The notes: generated from the letters alone by a model not told the origin. 64,000 bases of DNA from Gemmatimonadota bacterium (GCA_022823365.1 JAJDXG010000016.1:123141-187140), one strand, 5' to 3'; positions 38,478 through 48,203 are shown, counted from the first letter of the stretch. Numbers and translations are program-made.

Positions 38478-39329
38478 GTGGACACCGTCTATCTGAACGG
38501 CGAGTACCTGGCGAGGGCTGAAGCCCGCATAGGCGCGGACGACCGCGGCTTTCTGCTGTCCGACGGCATCTACGAGGTCACGCCTGCGTACGGGGGACGC
38601 TTCTTTCGCGGCGACCGCCACCTGGCGCGCATGACCCGTGGCCTGGCGGCGCTCCGCATCGACTACGACACGGGCCGGCTGCCCGCCGTCAAGCAGCGGC
38701 TGCTGGAGCTGAACGGCCTCGCCGACGCCGACTTCGCCTACGTCTACATGCAGGTGACGCGGGGCACGGCTCCCCGCACCCACTACTTCCCGCCGCACGC
38801 GGTGGAGCCCACCGTGTACGCGTATGCACGCCCGCACCAGCGGCCTTCCAGCGAGACCTGGGAGCGAGGCTACCGGGCCATCACCGCGCCCGACCGGCGC
38901 TGGGCGAGGGTCGACATCAAGAGCATCGCGCTGCTGCCCAACGTTCTGGCCATGCAGGCCGCCGTGGACGCCGGGGTGGACGACGTCATCCTGGTGCGCG
39001 ACGGGGTCGCCATCGAGGGGGCCCACAGCAACTTCTTCGCGGTGAGCGGCGGTGCGCTGGTGACCCACCCGGCCACCCACCAGATCCTGCACGGCATCAC
39101 CCGCGAGTACGTGCTCGAACTGGCGGCCGGACTGGGAATCCCGGTCGAACTGCGCCCCCTCGCGGTGGAGGAGCTTGCATCCGCGAGCGAGGCGTTCCTG
39201 ACAGGCACCACCACGGAGGTCCATCCCATCGTCGAGATCGACGGGCGCCCGGTCGGCGATGGACGGGTGGGGCCGCTGGCGAAGCGGCTGTCGGAAGCGT
39301 TCCGGAAGGGGCTGCCGGGCGCGGCTTAG
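38478..39329 (+). CDS. D-amino-acid aminotransferase (class IV PLP enzyme)
   Basis: 283 residues, GTG start one base after the pspA stop. DRGFLLSDGIYEV opens the fold-type IV core, K148 in DIKSIALLPNVLA binds PLP, and the VTRGTAPRTHYFP block (R100, H102) is the D-amino-acid aminotransferase carboxylate trap, separating it from branched-chain aminotransferases. EGAHSNFFAV and FLTGTTTEVHPIVEIDG are also conserved. It interconverts D-alanine and D-glutamate with 2-oxo acids, which would feed the D-Ala ligase at 8189-9214. Confidence 0.92.
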   Translation: MDTVYLNGEYLARAEARIGADDRGFLLSDGIYEVTPAYGGRFFRGDRHLARMTRGLAALRIDYDTGRLPAVKQRLLELNGLADADFAYVYMQVTRGTAPRTHYFPPHAVEPTVYAYARPHQRPSSETWERGYRAITAPDRRWARVDIKSIALLPNVLAMQAAVDAGVDDVILVRDGVAIEGAHSNFFAVSGGALVTHPATHQILHGITREYVLELAAGLGIPVELRPLAVEELASASEAFLTGTTTEVHPIVEIDGRPVGDGRVGPLAKRLSEAFRKGLPGAA

Positions 39330-39342
39330 GCTCCCCCTTTCC

Positions 39343-39627
39343 TCAGGGCAGAGGTTCGCCCACCGCCACCACCGCGCCTTCGGGCACCAGGTGCAGGTCG
39401 TCCTCGATCAGGTGGGTGGCCTCCGCGAGCACGATGACGATTCGTTCGGCTTCGAGCCCCTGGTCGTGCCCGGGGATCGAGTGGTAATCGTCGCTCGGCG
39501 AGTGCATCACCACCCGCCCGCGCCTGAGCGAGCGGTCCGCGCAGGTGCCCACAAGACGCACGGTGGCCCACCCCGGACGGGGGCTCCAGGCCACGTTGCG
39601 CGGCGTGTAGACTCGTTGCTCGTCCAT
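39343..39627 (-). CDS. Conserved-looking hypothetical protein
   Basis: 94 residues, not recognised. The start has a good ribosome site (CAGGAG, nine bases away), and the third codon positions are strongly G/C, so it is a real gene. There is no signal peptide or membrane segment. The composition is mixed, with strands such as WATVRLVGTCADRS and ERIVIVLAEATHLI and an aspartate- and histidine-containing middle (SPSDDYHSIPGHDQG). It is the second gene of a two-gene minus-strand unit, 28 bases after the next gene. Confidence 0.7.
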   Translation of the reverse strand: MDEQRVYTPRNVAWSPRPGWATVRLVGTCADRSLRRGRVVMHSPSDDYHSIPGHDQGLEAERIVIVLAEATHLIEDDLHLVPEGAVVAVGEPLP

Positions 39628-39655
39628 TCCCGGATCTCCTGGATGCCCTGGCAGC

Positions 39656-40117
39656 CTAACCTTCCCTCAAGGTGGAACGCCCGTCAACCAGGAGGTCGCG
39701 GGTCGCCTGCTGCGCGGGCGACGGATCGCGCGGCTGAGCCACGAGCAGCGCGCGTCCCCGCCCTCCCTCCGGCAGGTGCAGCACCAGCGCCTCCGGATCG
39801 GCCGGAGTCGCGTATTCGCGCGCCAGCCCCGTCCGGTCGATGGCGACGGTTCTTCCCCCGAAGGTAAGCCGCGCGATCGTGCGGCCGTACTCGACCCAGG
39901 CGGTAAACGGTTCTTCGCCTGCGGCGATCGACGGGACCAGCCGGTCGCGATAGTAGCCGAGCGCCTGCTCGAAGGCCGCCGCATCGACGCCCTTCAGTTC
40001 CCGCAGGCGCTCCCTGCACACGCCTCGCGGGTCGCGCGCCCCCGTCTTTTCCAGCGTGGCTTCCAGGCGCTCGTCGGCCAGGGCCTGCGCGTCTTCTGTC
40101 TGGTGGGTGCTGGTCAT
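39656..40117 (-). CDS. Hypothetical protein, helical N-terminus
   Basis: 153 residues, unrecognised. An AGGAG ribosome site stands just before the ATG. The first 75 residues are mostly helical and charged (ALADERLEATLEKTG, CRERLRELKGVDAAAFEQALGYYRDRLVPSIAAG), with FTAWVEYGRTIARLTFG and VAIDRTGLAREY following, then a strand-rich end (ALVLHLPEGGRGRALLVAQP). No export signal. It is the first gene of the minus-strand pair with 39343-39627 and diverges from the phosphoribosyltransferase across 200 bases that hold no other gene I can see. Confidence 0.72.
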   Translation of the reverse strand: MTSTHQTEDAQALADERLEATLEKTGARDPRGVCRERLRELKGVDAAAFEQALGYYRDRLVPSIAAGEEPFTAWVEYGRTIARLTFGGRTVAIDRTGLAREYATPADPEALVLHLPEGGRGRALLVAQPRDPSPAQQATRDLLVDGRSTLREG

Positions 40118-40317
40118 GTGCTCCTGGTTCCGGCCGGCCGCTGCGCGCCCCTCCCCGTGCTGATATTGCCGGCTGTCAGCCGGGAGCGCGACACCTGGTC
40201 GCTCGGTGGCGTGGCCCGCCGACTGTTCCTAACTTCCTCTGCCCCGAACCTCGCCGGGAAGCAGGTCCGGGGCGTCCGCTCCGCAACGCATCCCCGATTC
40301 AGTCACGTCAGGCCGAC

Positions 40318-40857
40318 ATGCCATCCAGATACAACCAGCCCCGCTTCTCGGATCCGACCGGAGATTACCTGGACGTGTCCTGGGAGATGTTCGGAGAGCT
40401 GTGCCGGGCGCTCGCGCTCAAGGTGGCGCGCGAACACAGGCCCGACCTGGTCGTCGGGATCGCGCGCGCGGGCGTCATTCCGGGCGCCATCGTCGCGTCA
40501 ATGCTGCGTCTCGACTTCCACTCGATGAAGATCTCGCGCCGGGGAGACGACAACTCGATCCGAGAGCGCCCCGAGGTGCTCGACGCGGCCCCGCGCGTCG
40601 CCGCCGGCCGCCGGGTTCTGCTCGTGGACGAAATCACGACTTCCGGAGAGACCCTGCGGCTGGGGCTCGCGGCCGTGCGCGACGTCGGGCCCGCCGAAGT
40701 CCGTACCGCGACCTGCTTCGTGCGGCCGCGCGGCTACAAGCCCGACTACTTTGCGCTGGAGACCGGTTCCACCGTAATATTTCCGTGGGACAGGAAGATC
40801 TTTCAGGACCAGCAGTTCGTCGTGAATCCGAGGTACGAGAGCGTACTGGACGAATAG
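40318..40857 (+). CDS. Purine-type phosphoribosyltransferase
   Basis: 179 residues. The PRPP-binding loop is VLLVDEITTSGET at about residues 100-112, with two acidic residues before a Thr/Ser/Gly turn as in type I phosphoribosyltransferases. An upstream strand LVVGIARAGVIPGAIVASML is the other conserved element. It resembles xanthine/guanine or hypoxanthine phosphoribosyltransferases; the exact base cannot be read from the sequence. It is cytoplasmic and belongs to purine salvage. The gene stands alone between the divergent unknown pair and the exported cytochrome. Confidence 0.88.
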   Translation: MPSRYNQPRFSDPTGDYLDVSWEMFGELCRALALKVAREHRPDLVVGIARAGVIPGAIVASMLRLDFHSMKISRRGDDNSIRERPEVLDAAPRVAAGRRVLLVDEITTSGETLRLGLAAVRDVGPAEVRTATCFVRPRGYKPDYFALETGSTVIFPWDRKIFQDQQFVVNPRYESVLDE

Positions 40858-40919
40858 AGTTGCATGCTGGCCGCTCGCCCGGAGCGCCACGGCTCGACGA
40901 TGCCCGACAGGAGGAAGAC

Positions 40920-42260
40920 ATGACCATCTCCCGGTACTCCGGCCGCACGCTGTTGCCTGCCCTGCTGTGCGCCGCCCTGCTGACTCCCTGCGCGCTGGCG
41001 GCGCAGTCGACCAACGGGGACGAACCGGAAATCACCTTCACGCGCGACATCGCCCCCATCGTGCAGGAGAACTGCCAGATCTGCCATCGGGAATCGTCGG
41101 TGGCGCCGATGTCGTTCGTGACCTACCGGGATGTGCGCCGCTACGCCCGCCGTATCCGCGAGCAGGTGTCGCGCCGCCTCATGCCGCCCTACCACCTTGA
41201 CGTGGGCGTGGGCATCCAGGACATCAAGGACGACTGGCGCCTCGAACAGGAACACATCGAGACCATCGTCGCCTGGGTGGACGCGGGCGCGCCCGAGGGT
41301 GATCCGGCGGACATGCCGCCGGCGATGGAGTGGCCGGACAGGCAGATGTGGCAGCTGGAGCACATCCTCGGTCCCCCCGACCATGTCATCAAGTCCAAGC
41401 CCTTCACGGTTCCGGCCGAGGGCGGCGACACCTGGTGGCGGCCGCGCGTCCCGACCGGGCTGGGCGAAGACCGCTGGGTGCGCGCCTTCGAGACGCGGCC
41501 CTCCTTCCCCGCCGGCCGCCAGGTGGTGCACCACGCCATCCCGAGGCTGCTGAGGCTCAACGAGGAAGGCGAGTATCAGCGTATGGTCAGCCTCTCCGAA
41601 TATGCCATGGGCAAGGTCGGCGAGATCGTTCCCGCCGACGCCGGACGCCTCCTGCTGGCGAACGACCTGATCGAGTGGGACGCCCACTACTACCCCATGG
41701 GCTACGAGGTGCCGGACGACCAGGTCGAACTCGGCATCTGGTTCCACGAGGAGGGATACACGCCCGAATTCGAGCAGGACCTGCGCCTCTATCCGCTGCG
41801 CGGAGACATCGCGCTGGCTCCGGGCGGTACGGCGATGACCCAGGGGTTCAAGCGGTGGGACCACCCGGTCCGCCTGGACAGCTTCCAGCCCCACGGGCAC
41901 GTGCACCTGCACGCCATGTCCATCAAGGCGATCTATCCGGACGGTCGTGAGGAACTGATCAGCATGGTGACCGATTTCGACGCGCGCTGGCACCACAGCT
42001 ACATCTACGGCGACGATTCGGCTCCCCTGCTCCCCGAAGGAACGGTGCTGGTCATGACGGGCTGGTACGACAACACCGCGGACAACCCGCTGAACCCGGA
42101 CCCGGAGATCTGGTACGCGCGCGGCGACCGCACCACGGACGAGATGTCGCACGCCTGGCTCGCCATAACCCACCTGACGGATGAAGGCTACGAACGCCTC
42201 GTCGAGGAGCGTGAGGCCAAGGCGCGGGTGGTGAGCGACGGCAGCAGCGGGTCGCGTTGA
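40920..42260 (+). CDS. Exported c-type haem protein with PHM-like copper domain
   Basis: 446 residues. A signal peptide covers 1-28 (cut near ALAAQS). A short cytochrome-like domain has C52-Q-I-C55-H56 and the later RRLMPPYH, where M88 may be the axial ligand. From about 140 the sequence resembles the copper domains of peptidylglycine-type monooxygenases: H204/H205 in VVHHAI, H256 in DAHYYP, and H325/H327/H329 in PHGHVHLHAM, with WHHSYIY near 357. Family members are common in Acidobacteria and Gemmatimonadota, and their substrate is unknown. The ATG has a CAGGAGG ribosome site. It should sit in the periplasm, fed by haem ligation machinery not seen here. Confidence 0.85.
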   Translation: MTISRYSGRTLLPALLCAALLTPCALAAQSTNGDEPEITFTRDIAPIVQENCQICHRESSVAPMSFVTYRDVRRYARRIREQVSRRLMPPYHLDVGVGIQDIKDDWRLEQEHIETIVAWVDAGAPEGDPADMPPAMEWPDRQMWQLEHILGPPDHVIKSKPFTVPAEGGDTWWRPRVPTGLGEDRWVRAFETRPSFPAGRQVVHHAIPRLLRLNEEGEYQRMVSLSEYAMGKVGEIVPADAGRLLLANDLIEWDAHYYPMGYEVPDDQVELGIWFHEEGYTPEFEQDLRLYPLRGDIALAPGGTAMTQGFKRWDHPVRLDSFQPHGHVHLHAMSIKAIYPDGREELISMVTDFDARWHHSYIYGDDSAPLLPEGTVLVMTGWYDNTADNPLNPDPEIWYARGDRTTDEMSHAWLAITHLTDEGYERLVEEREAKARVVSDGSSGSR

Positions 42261-42323
42261 CGGAATCCGGCCGACTCTCCGCGCCATCCTCTCGATGGGC
42301 GCCGGGTCCGGTGTCAGGACAAC

Positions 42324-42357
42324 GAAGGAGCTCACCGCGGATGTGGGGGGCTCCTTC
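42324..42357 (+). terminator. Possible hairpin terminator
   Basis: A perfect eight-base inverted repeat (GAAGGAGC at 42324-42331 and GCTCCTTC at 42350-42357) with an 18-base loop lies 60 bases after the copper/haem protein gene. No T-run follows, so intrinsic termination is doubtful; it may instead stabilise the mRNA end. Confidence 0.3.
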
Positions 42358-42417
42358 CCCATTGTAGCGCACGGCGCACGATAGCCGACCGTGTCCAGTC
42401 GATGCTCGGAGAGAGAG

Positions 42418-43290
42418 ATGAAACCCCTGCAACCGAGATTTGGCATCGCCACGGCGCTCGCTGTCCTGGCAGCGGTCCCCCTGGGCGCGCAGCAGGTGCA
42501 GCGACTCCCGCTGGCGCCGATCCCGCCGAGAGGCGAGCCCGTGGCGCCCTTCTTCGAGGGTTGGTATCGGAATGACGACGGTACCTTCACCTTCTCCTAC
42601 GGCTTCTTCAACCTGAACACCGAGGAGATCCTGGACATCCCGCTCGGTCCCGACAACTTCATCGAGCCCGCCGAGTTCGACGGAGACCAGCCCACCCACT
42701 TCCCGGTGCGGCCCCGGCGCGACCGCGGGGTCTTTTCGGTGACCGTGCCCGAGAGCTACGCGGATACCAGCCGGCGGGTCGTGTGGACCATCACGAGCAA
42801 CGGCGTGACCTACTCCACGCCCGCGCGGGTGGGGATCGATGCGCTCCAGCTCGACTACGGGCCCAGGGCCATGGGATCCGTGCCCCCGCTCGTGCGCTTC
42901 GGAGACGGCGGAGAGGTGGGCCAGTATATCCAGGGCGCGCATTCGGAGCCACGCACCGCGTCCGTGGGCGAGCCGCTCTCGCTCACCCTGTGGACATCGG
43001 AGGTATCGGAGCGCTCCCCGGACGACAACGTGAACACGGATGTCGAGGTGCGGGTCACCTGGTTCAAGCACCAGGGTCCGGTCGAGGAAGTGATCTTCGA
43101 GCCCCAGCAGATCACGGTTCCCGGCACCGGAGAAGCCAGCACCCTCGTCACCTTCACGGCACCCGGCGAATACCTGCTGCGCGCCCGCGTGGACAACTTC
43201 AACGCGAACGACAGCTCGGCAGGCAACCAGTGCTGCTGGAGCAACGGTTACGTGGCGGTGACCGTAAGCGACCCCGCCGGAATGCGATGA
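42418..43290 (+). CDS. Secreted beta-rich protein of unknown function
   Basis: 290 residues. A signal peptide ends near LGAQQ (residue 24). The mature protein opens with PVAPFFEGWYRNDDGTFTFSYGFFN and has QPTHFPVRPRRDRGVFSV, blocks I have seen in unnamed proteins of Acidobacteria and Gemmatimonadota. The C-terminal part (about 170-285) is Ig-like, ending in YLLRARVDNF and a Cys pair (NQCCWSNGY). No enzyme motif is seen. It follows the haem/copper gene and overlaps the YwqK-like gene by four bases, so the three may be one exported module. A GGAGAGAGAG ribosome site precedes the start. Confidence 0.8.
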   Translation: MKPLQPRFGIATALAVLAAVPLGAQQVQRLPLAPIPPRGEPVAPFFEGWYRNDDGTFTFSYGFFNLNTEEILDIPLGPDNFIEPAEFDGDQPTHFPVRPRRDRGVFSVTVPESYADTSRRVVWTITSNGVTYSTPARVGIDALQLDYGPRAMGSVPPLVRFGDGGEVGQYIQGAHSEPRTASVGEPLSLTLWTSEVSERSPDDNVNTDVEVRVTWFKHQGPVEEVIFEPQQITVPGTGEASTLVTFTAPGEYLLRARVDNFNANDSSAGNQCCWSNGYVAVTVSDPAGMR

Positions 43291-43784
43291 AGCTGCTCGG
43301 CCTCCTGGCCGTGGCGGCGGTGGTCGCTCCCACGGTTGCCGGCGCCCCCCCGGCCGCCGGGCAGGAAGCGATGGACCTCGACCGCCTCATCGAGCGCGCG
43401 GGCGTCTACCTCGAACCGGGCACCCTCGAGCCCTATAGCGGCCCGGTGGCGCGCATGTGGACGGCGGACCTCCTGCGCGAAAGAGGCACACTCGCCGAGG
43501 GTCGCTGGACGGGCGTTCGCGAGTGGTTCCACCAGAACGGCCGGCTCTCCGGCCGGGAAACCTGGCTGGACGGCGTTCTGCACGGACCCGCGGAGATGTA
43601 CTTCAAGTCCGGCGTGCTCTCGGTGCGCGAGAACTACGCCGACGGCGAACTCGACGGGCCCTACGAGTCGTATTGGACGCGCGGCGCGCTGGCCGAGCGG
43701 GGCGCCTGGCGGTCCGGAAGCCCGTGCGGCGAGTGGACCAGCTTCGGCCGCTCCGTCGTCTTCCCCTCCTGCGCGCAGCCGTAG
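43287..43784 (+). CDS. Exported YwqK-type (MORN-like repeat) protein
   Basis: 165 residues, coupled to the preceding gene by an ATGA overlap. A signal peptide covers about 1-25 ([18 protein letters not shown]). The body consists of MORN_2/YwqK-like repeats of about 22 residues: [54 protein letters not shown], each with G-x-W/Y and an aromatic pair. Homologues are often labelled 'YwqK family antitoxin' by similarity, but an exported copy with no toxin neighbour need not be one. Two cysteines near the end (C149, C162) could pair. Confidence 0.8.
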   Translation: MKLLGLLAVAAVVAPTVAGAPPAAGQEAMDLDRLIERAGVYLEPGTLEPYSGPVARMWTADLLRERGTLAEGRWTGVREWFHQNGRLSGRETWLDGVLHGPAEMYFKSGVLSVRENYADGELDGPYESYWTRGALAERGAWRSGSPCGEWTSFGRSVVFPSCAQP

Positions 43785-43806
43785 GGAAACGCCGGTGGGC
43801 GGCTCC

Positions 43807-43811
<5 letters not shown>
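43780..43811. terminator. Bidirectional terminator-like inverted repeat between convergent genes
   Basis: CGTAGGGA (43780-43787) and TCCCTACG (43804-43811) form a perfect eight-base stem, with further GCC/GGC pairing inside the loop. The stop codons of the YwqK-like gene (43782-43784) and of rho on the other strand (43807-43809) both lie inside the two arms. There is no T-run, so it may end or protect transcripts from both directions, possibly with Rho. Confidence 0.45.
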
Positions 43812-45057
<1,246 letters not shown>

Positions 45058-45246
45058 GGGGAACTCCGATGGAAAGGCGGAGCGCGCGGGCCGTGAACAC
45101 GACGGCGCGGGCGGGATGGCGTGGAGCGGGGGTGTGGGCGGGAGTGGGGCGGGACGCGTCGGGACGCTGTGGCGGGGCTTGCATCCCTGGTGGGTCGCCG
45201 GGATGTTAAGCGGGCCGTTTCAGGGGGTCAAGGGATCGGAGGTGGC
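45058..45246 (-). promoter_or_regulatory. rho leader with a C-rich, G-poor stretch (possible rut-like site)
   Basis: In the direction of rho transcription, the 60 bases at 45121-45180 contain 37 C and 10 G. Such C-over-G bias is what Rho prefers to bind. Known Rho genes are repressed by their own product through early termination in the leader, and this leader has the right makeup. Basis: composition counted here; the autoregulation is inference. This interval separates rho from the divergent gene at 45247. Confidence 0.4.
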
Positions 45247-45606
45247 TTGCCGAGGCACAATCGGGAGGGTCGGGGACGCGATCAGCGGGGCTTCCGCTAC
45301 CTGATCAGCTATCAACCCGACTCGCTCAGGCGCATCACCGTGACGCGCTCGCTGGCGTCGGGAAGGCAGTCCACCAAGACCCTCTTCCGCAATCCGGCCT
45401 GCGTTCGCGAGGCCTCTCCGGGAAAGCGGGTTCGCACCCGCATCAGCTCGCCCGAGCAGGGAATCGACTTCGAGGTATCGGTCAGCGCCGCCCAAACCGC
45501 GGTGACCCGCGTCCAGGTCGCGTGTCCCCTGCGTTCCGGGCACCCGGCAACCCGGGACGACGAAGTCGTCTTCACGCTGGAGAACGGACTCCCGCCGCCT
45601 CCGTAG
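45247..45606 (+). CDS. Small hypothetical protein, TTG start
   Basis: 119 residues, not recognised. GGAGG lies five bases before the TTG, and codon third positions are heavily G/C from the start of the frame, so it is probably translated. The protein opens with a very basic tail (PRHNREGRGRDQRG) and then has a strand pattern (FRYLISYQPDSLRRITVTRSL, FEVSVSAAQTAVTRVQVACPL, EVVFTLENG) with charged loops. No export signal. It is divergent from rho and lies 86 bases before mlaE. The start is uncertain; the frame opens upstream to 45121. Confidence 0.5.
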   Translation: MPRHNREGRGRDQRGFRYLISYQPDSLRRITVTRSLASGRQSTKTLFRNPACVREASPGKRVRTRISSPEQGIDFEVSVSAAQTAVTRVQVACPLRSGHPATRDDEVVFTLENGLPPPP

Positions 45607-45692
45607 AGGGCACTTGAACCGGGACATTTCCGGGGGCGACCGGAGTACCCACGGGTGACACCTGCACCCCGATTTCCTCTATCTTCACCCAT

Positions 45693-46475
45693 ATGGCGGG
45701 CAAGACGCTGGACTTCGTCGGCGCCACCGGGCGCGCAGCCTTACGTTTCGCGGCGACGGTGGGCGAATGGGGCGTCCTCATGCAGGACACCATCCGCGGT
45801 CTGCGCGCGGTCCGCATCTGGGGAGGGCTGGTCTTCGAACAGATGATGCGCATCGGCGTCGCATCGGTGCCCATCGCGCTCTTCATCGCCGCCTTCACCG
45901 GCATCGTGCTGGCGCTGCAGGCTTCCTACACCTTCACCGGGGCGGTGCCCGTGTACCTGGTGGGCAGCCTGGTGGGCAAGACGATGATCATCGAGTTGGG
46001 ACCGGTGCTGACCGGGCTGGCGCTGGCGGGGCGGGTTGGCGCGAGCATCGCCGCCGAGCTGGGGACCATGCGGGTGACCGAGCAGATCGACGCGCTGGAA
46101 ACCATGGCGTACGATCCGGCGGCGTACCTGGTGCTCCCCCGGGTGCTCGCGGGCGCGGTGATGTTTCCGGCGGTCACGCTGCTGGCGTCGACGCTGGGCA
46201 TCGTGGCGGGCTGGCTGACCGCGATACAGCTTCTGGAGATGTCCACCCCCGAGTTCGTGCGCGGGCTCGAGGCCTTCTTCGTGCCCTTCGACGTGGTCTT
46301 TTCGGTGATCAAGTCGTTCTCGTTCGGTTTGACGGTGACTTCGCTGGGATGCTTCTTCGGCTTCCGCACCCGGGGAGGGGCCGCCGGAGTGGGCCGCGCC
46401 GCCACTTCGGCCGTGGTCGCAAGCAGCATGGTGATCCTGGTGTTCGACGCCTTCTGGGCCGCCGTACTGCTGTGA
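45693..46475 (+). CDS. mlaE: MlaE-type permease of a lipid ABC transporter
   Basis: 260 residues, about five or six membrane segments. The family core is FIAAFTGIVLALQASYTF, then ELGPVLTGLALAGRVGASIAAELGTMRVTEQIDALETM, the hallmark of MlaE/YrbE permeases. It works with the ATPase and MCE protein that follow to move phospholipid between the membranes. The stop overlaps the GTG of the next gene. An 86-base gap ahead probably holds the promoter. Confidence 0.95.
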   Translation: MAGKTLDFVGATGRAALRFAATVGEWGVLMQDTIRGLRAVRIWGGLVFEQMMRIGVASVPIALFIAAFTGIVLALQASYTFTGAVPVYLVGSLVGKTMIIELGPVLTGLALAGRVGASIAAELGTMRVTEQIDALETMAYDPAAYLVLPRVLAGAVMFPAVTLLASTLGIVAGWLTAIQLLEMSTPEFVRGLEAFFVPFDVVFSVIKSFSFGLTVTSLGCFFGFRTRGGAAGVGRAATSAVVASSMVILVFDAFWAAVLL

Positions 46476-47218
46476 TCCGTCTGCGCGGCGTGCACAGGGC
46501 CTTCGGCGAGAAGGTCGTGCTGAAGGGCTTCGACCTGGACGTGCCCAGGGGGGCCACGGTCGCGCTGATCGGCGCCTCGGGGGCGGGCAAGTCGGTCGTG
46601 CTGAAGCATATCGTGGGACTGCTCGCCGCAGACAGGGGAAGCGTGACCGTCGACGGCCGGGAAGTCGCGGAACTGGATCAGGAAGCCCTGTACGCACTGC
46701 GGCGCAGGGTCGGCTACGTATTTCAGTTCGCGGCGCTGTTCGACTCCATGACCCTCGCCCACAACGTGGAGATGGGGCTGCGCCGGATTCCCGGCCTGAG
46801 CAGCCGGGACATCCGCCGGAGGGCCGCCGAGTGCCTGGAGCTTGTGGACCTGGGAGGATTGGGAGACCGTTATCCGGCGGAGATCTCCGGGGGGCAGCGC
46901 AAGCGGGCGGGGATCGCGCGCGCGATCGCGACCCGTCCCCGGTATCTCCTCTACGACGAGCCCACCACCGGGCTCGATCCGGTAACGACGACGGTGATCG
47001 GCCGGCTCATCCTCAGGTTGCGGGAGGAGATCGGGGCCACCGGACTGGTGGTTACGCACGACCTCGGGACCGCCTACGAGGTGGCCGACTCCATGGCGTT
47101 CCTTCACGACGGGCGGGTGCGGGCCCATGGCGCGCCGGGTGAGATCCGGATCTCCGGCGACCCTGTGGTCAGGTCGTTCATCGAAGGGGCTCCGGAACTG
47201 ATGGAGACGATAGCATGA
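46472..47218 (+). CDS. mlaF: MlaF-type ATP-binding protein
   Basis: 248 residues, GTG start overlapping mlaE. Walker A is GASGAGKS (34-41), the signature is ISGGQRKRAGIARAIA and Walker B YLLYDEPTTGLDP. The LVVTHDLGTAYEVAD switch histidine is present. FQFAALFDSMTLAHNV is typical of the MlaF/Ttg2A group. It powers the MlaE permease. No MlaB-like STAS protein or MlaC is encoded nearby. The stop overlaps the MCE gene start. Confidence 0.95.
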   Translation: MIRLRGVHRAFGEKVVLKGFDLDVPRGATVALIGASGAGKSVVLKHIVGLLAADRGSVTVDGREVAELDQEALYALRRRVGYVFQFAALFDSMTLAHNVEMGLRRIPGLSSRDIRRRAAECLELVDLGGLGDRYPAEISGGQRKRAGIARAIATRPRYLLYDEPTTGLDPVTTTVIGRLILRLREEIGATGLVVTHDLGTAYEVADSMAFLHDGRVRAHGAPGEIRISGDPVVRSFIEGAPELMETIA

Positions 47219-48201
47219 GACGCAATGAGGTGTGGGTCGGGGTGGTCATTCTGCTGAGCGTCGTGGTCGCGGTGGCCGGGAGCTTCTGGCTTCGCGGGTA
47301 TCGCCTGACACGGGGCACGACCACGGTCGAGGCGCTCTTCAGCGGCGTGGGTCAGCTCCCGGACGGCGCCTCGGTGAAGCTGCGCGGGGTGACGATCGGA
47401 CGCGTGAACGGCATCGCCGTCGAACCGGACGGAACCGCGGTGCGGGTTGGCCTCGCCATCAACGCCGACGTGCAGCTTCCGGCCGACGCCGCCGTGCTGA
47501 TCGCGCCCGAATCCATGTTCGGCGACTGGGGCGCGGAGATCGTGTCGCGCTCCGCCAACCCGCGCCTGGATTTCTTCGAACCCTCGGATCCCGGGGTTCT
47601 GCCCGGCTTCAGCATCCCCGATCTTTCCCGGCTCACCGCCACGGCCGACCAGATCGCCGACAACCTCGCCACCATCACCGACCGGGTGGAGATCGCCTTT
47701 ACACAGGAAACGGCGGAAAACCTCAGGCTGGTGATCGAGAACGTGGGCGGGGTCAGCGAACAGTTGGCGGCGCTCGTCGATGCGCAGATCGGCGCGGTTG
47801 ACGATCTGGTCGAGAACGTGCGCACCTCAACGAGCCAGGTCAGCGAAGCCGCGGCACTGGCGACCCTGACGCTCGCCGAGGTGGAGCGGCTGCTCTCGGG
47901 CGGGGTCGTGGACTCCATCGTGGGCGACACCCGCGTGACCGCCGCCGAATTCCGGCGCCTGGCCACCGACCTGCGCGAAACCACGACCGGGCTCTCCACC
48001 ACGCTCCGGTACGCCGACTCCACCCTGGTCCGCTTCGAGCGCATCGGCCGCGAGCTGGAGACCGGGGAGGGCACCCTGGCCCATCTCCTGGCCGACTCGA
48101 CGGTGGCCGTTCAGACGCAGTCGGTGCTCATGCAACTCACCCTGCTGCTCGAGGACTTCCGGGAGAATCCGGGGCGCTACGTGCGCCTGTCGATCTTCTG
48201 A
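47215..48201 (+). CDS. mlaD: MlaD-type MCE-domain lipid-binding protein
   Basis: 328 residues. An N-terminal membrane helix (about 6-24, VWVGVVILLSVVVAVAGSFW) is followed by one MCE domain at about 34-112: TTVEALFSGVGQLPDGASVKLRGVTIGRVNGI and IAPESMFGDWGAEIV. The rest is a long helical, coiled-coil-like region (about 140-300, ATADQIADNLATITDRVEI, AEFRRLATDLRETTTGLS) that could extend the channel through the periplasm, as in larger Mce proteins. It binds phospholipid as a hexameric ring in the periplasm. Three bases later the flavoprotein gene begins. Confidence 0.93.
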   Translation: MRRNEVWVGVVILLSVVVAVAGSFWLRGYRLTRGTTTVEALFSGVGQLPDGASVKLRGVTIGRVNGIAVEPDGTAVRVGLAINADVQLPADAAVLIAPESMFGDWGAEIVSRSANPRLDFFEPSDPGVLPGFSIPDLSRLTATADQIADNLATITDRVEIAFTQETAENLRLVIENVGGVSEQLAALVDAQIGAVDDLVENVRTSTSQVSEAAALATLTLAEVERLLSGGVVDSIVGDTRVTAAEFRRLATDLRETTTGLSTTLRYADSTLVRFERIGRELETGEGTLAHLLADSTVAVQTQSVLMQLTLLLEDFRENPGRYVRLSIF

Positions 48202-48203
48202 CC

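Noticed and set aside
45220..45627. Minus-strand frame opposite the small TTG gene
   Set aside because: No ribosome site and less coding-like codon usage than the plus-strand frame.
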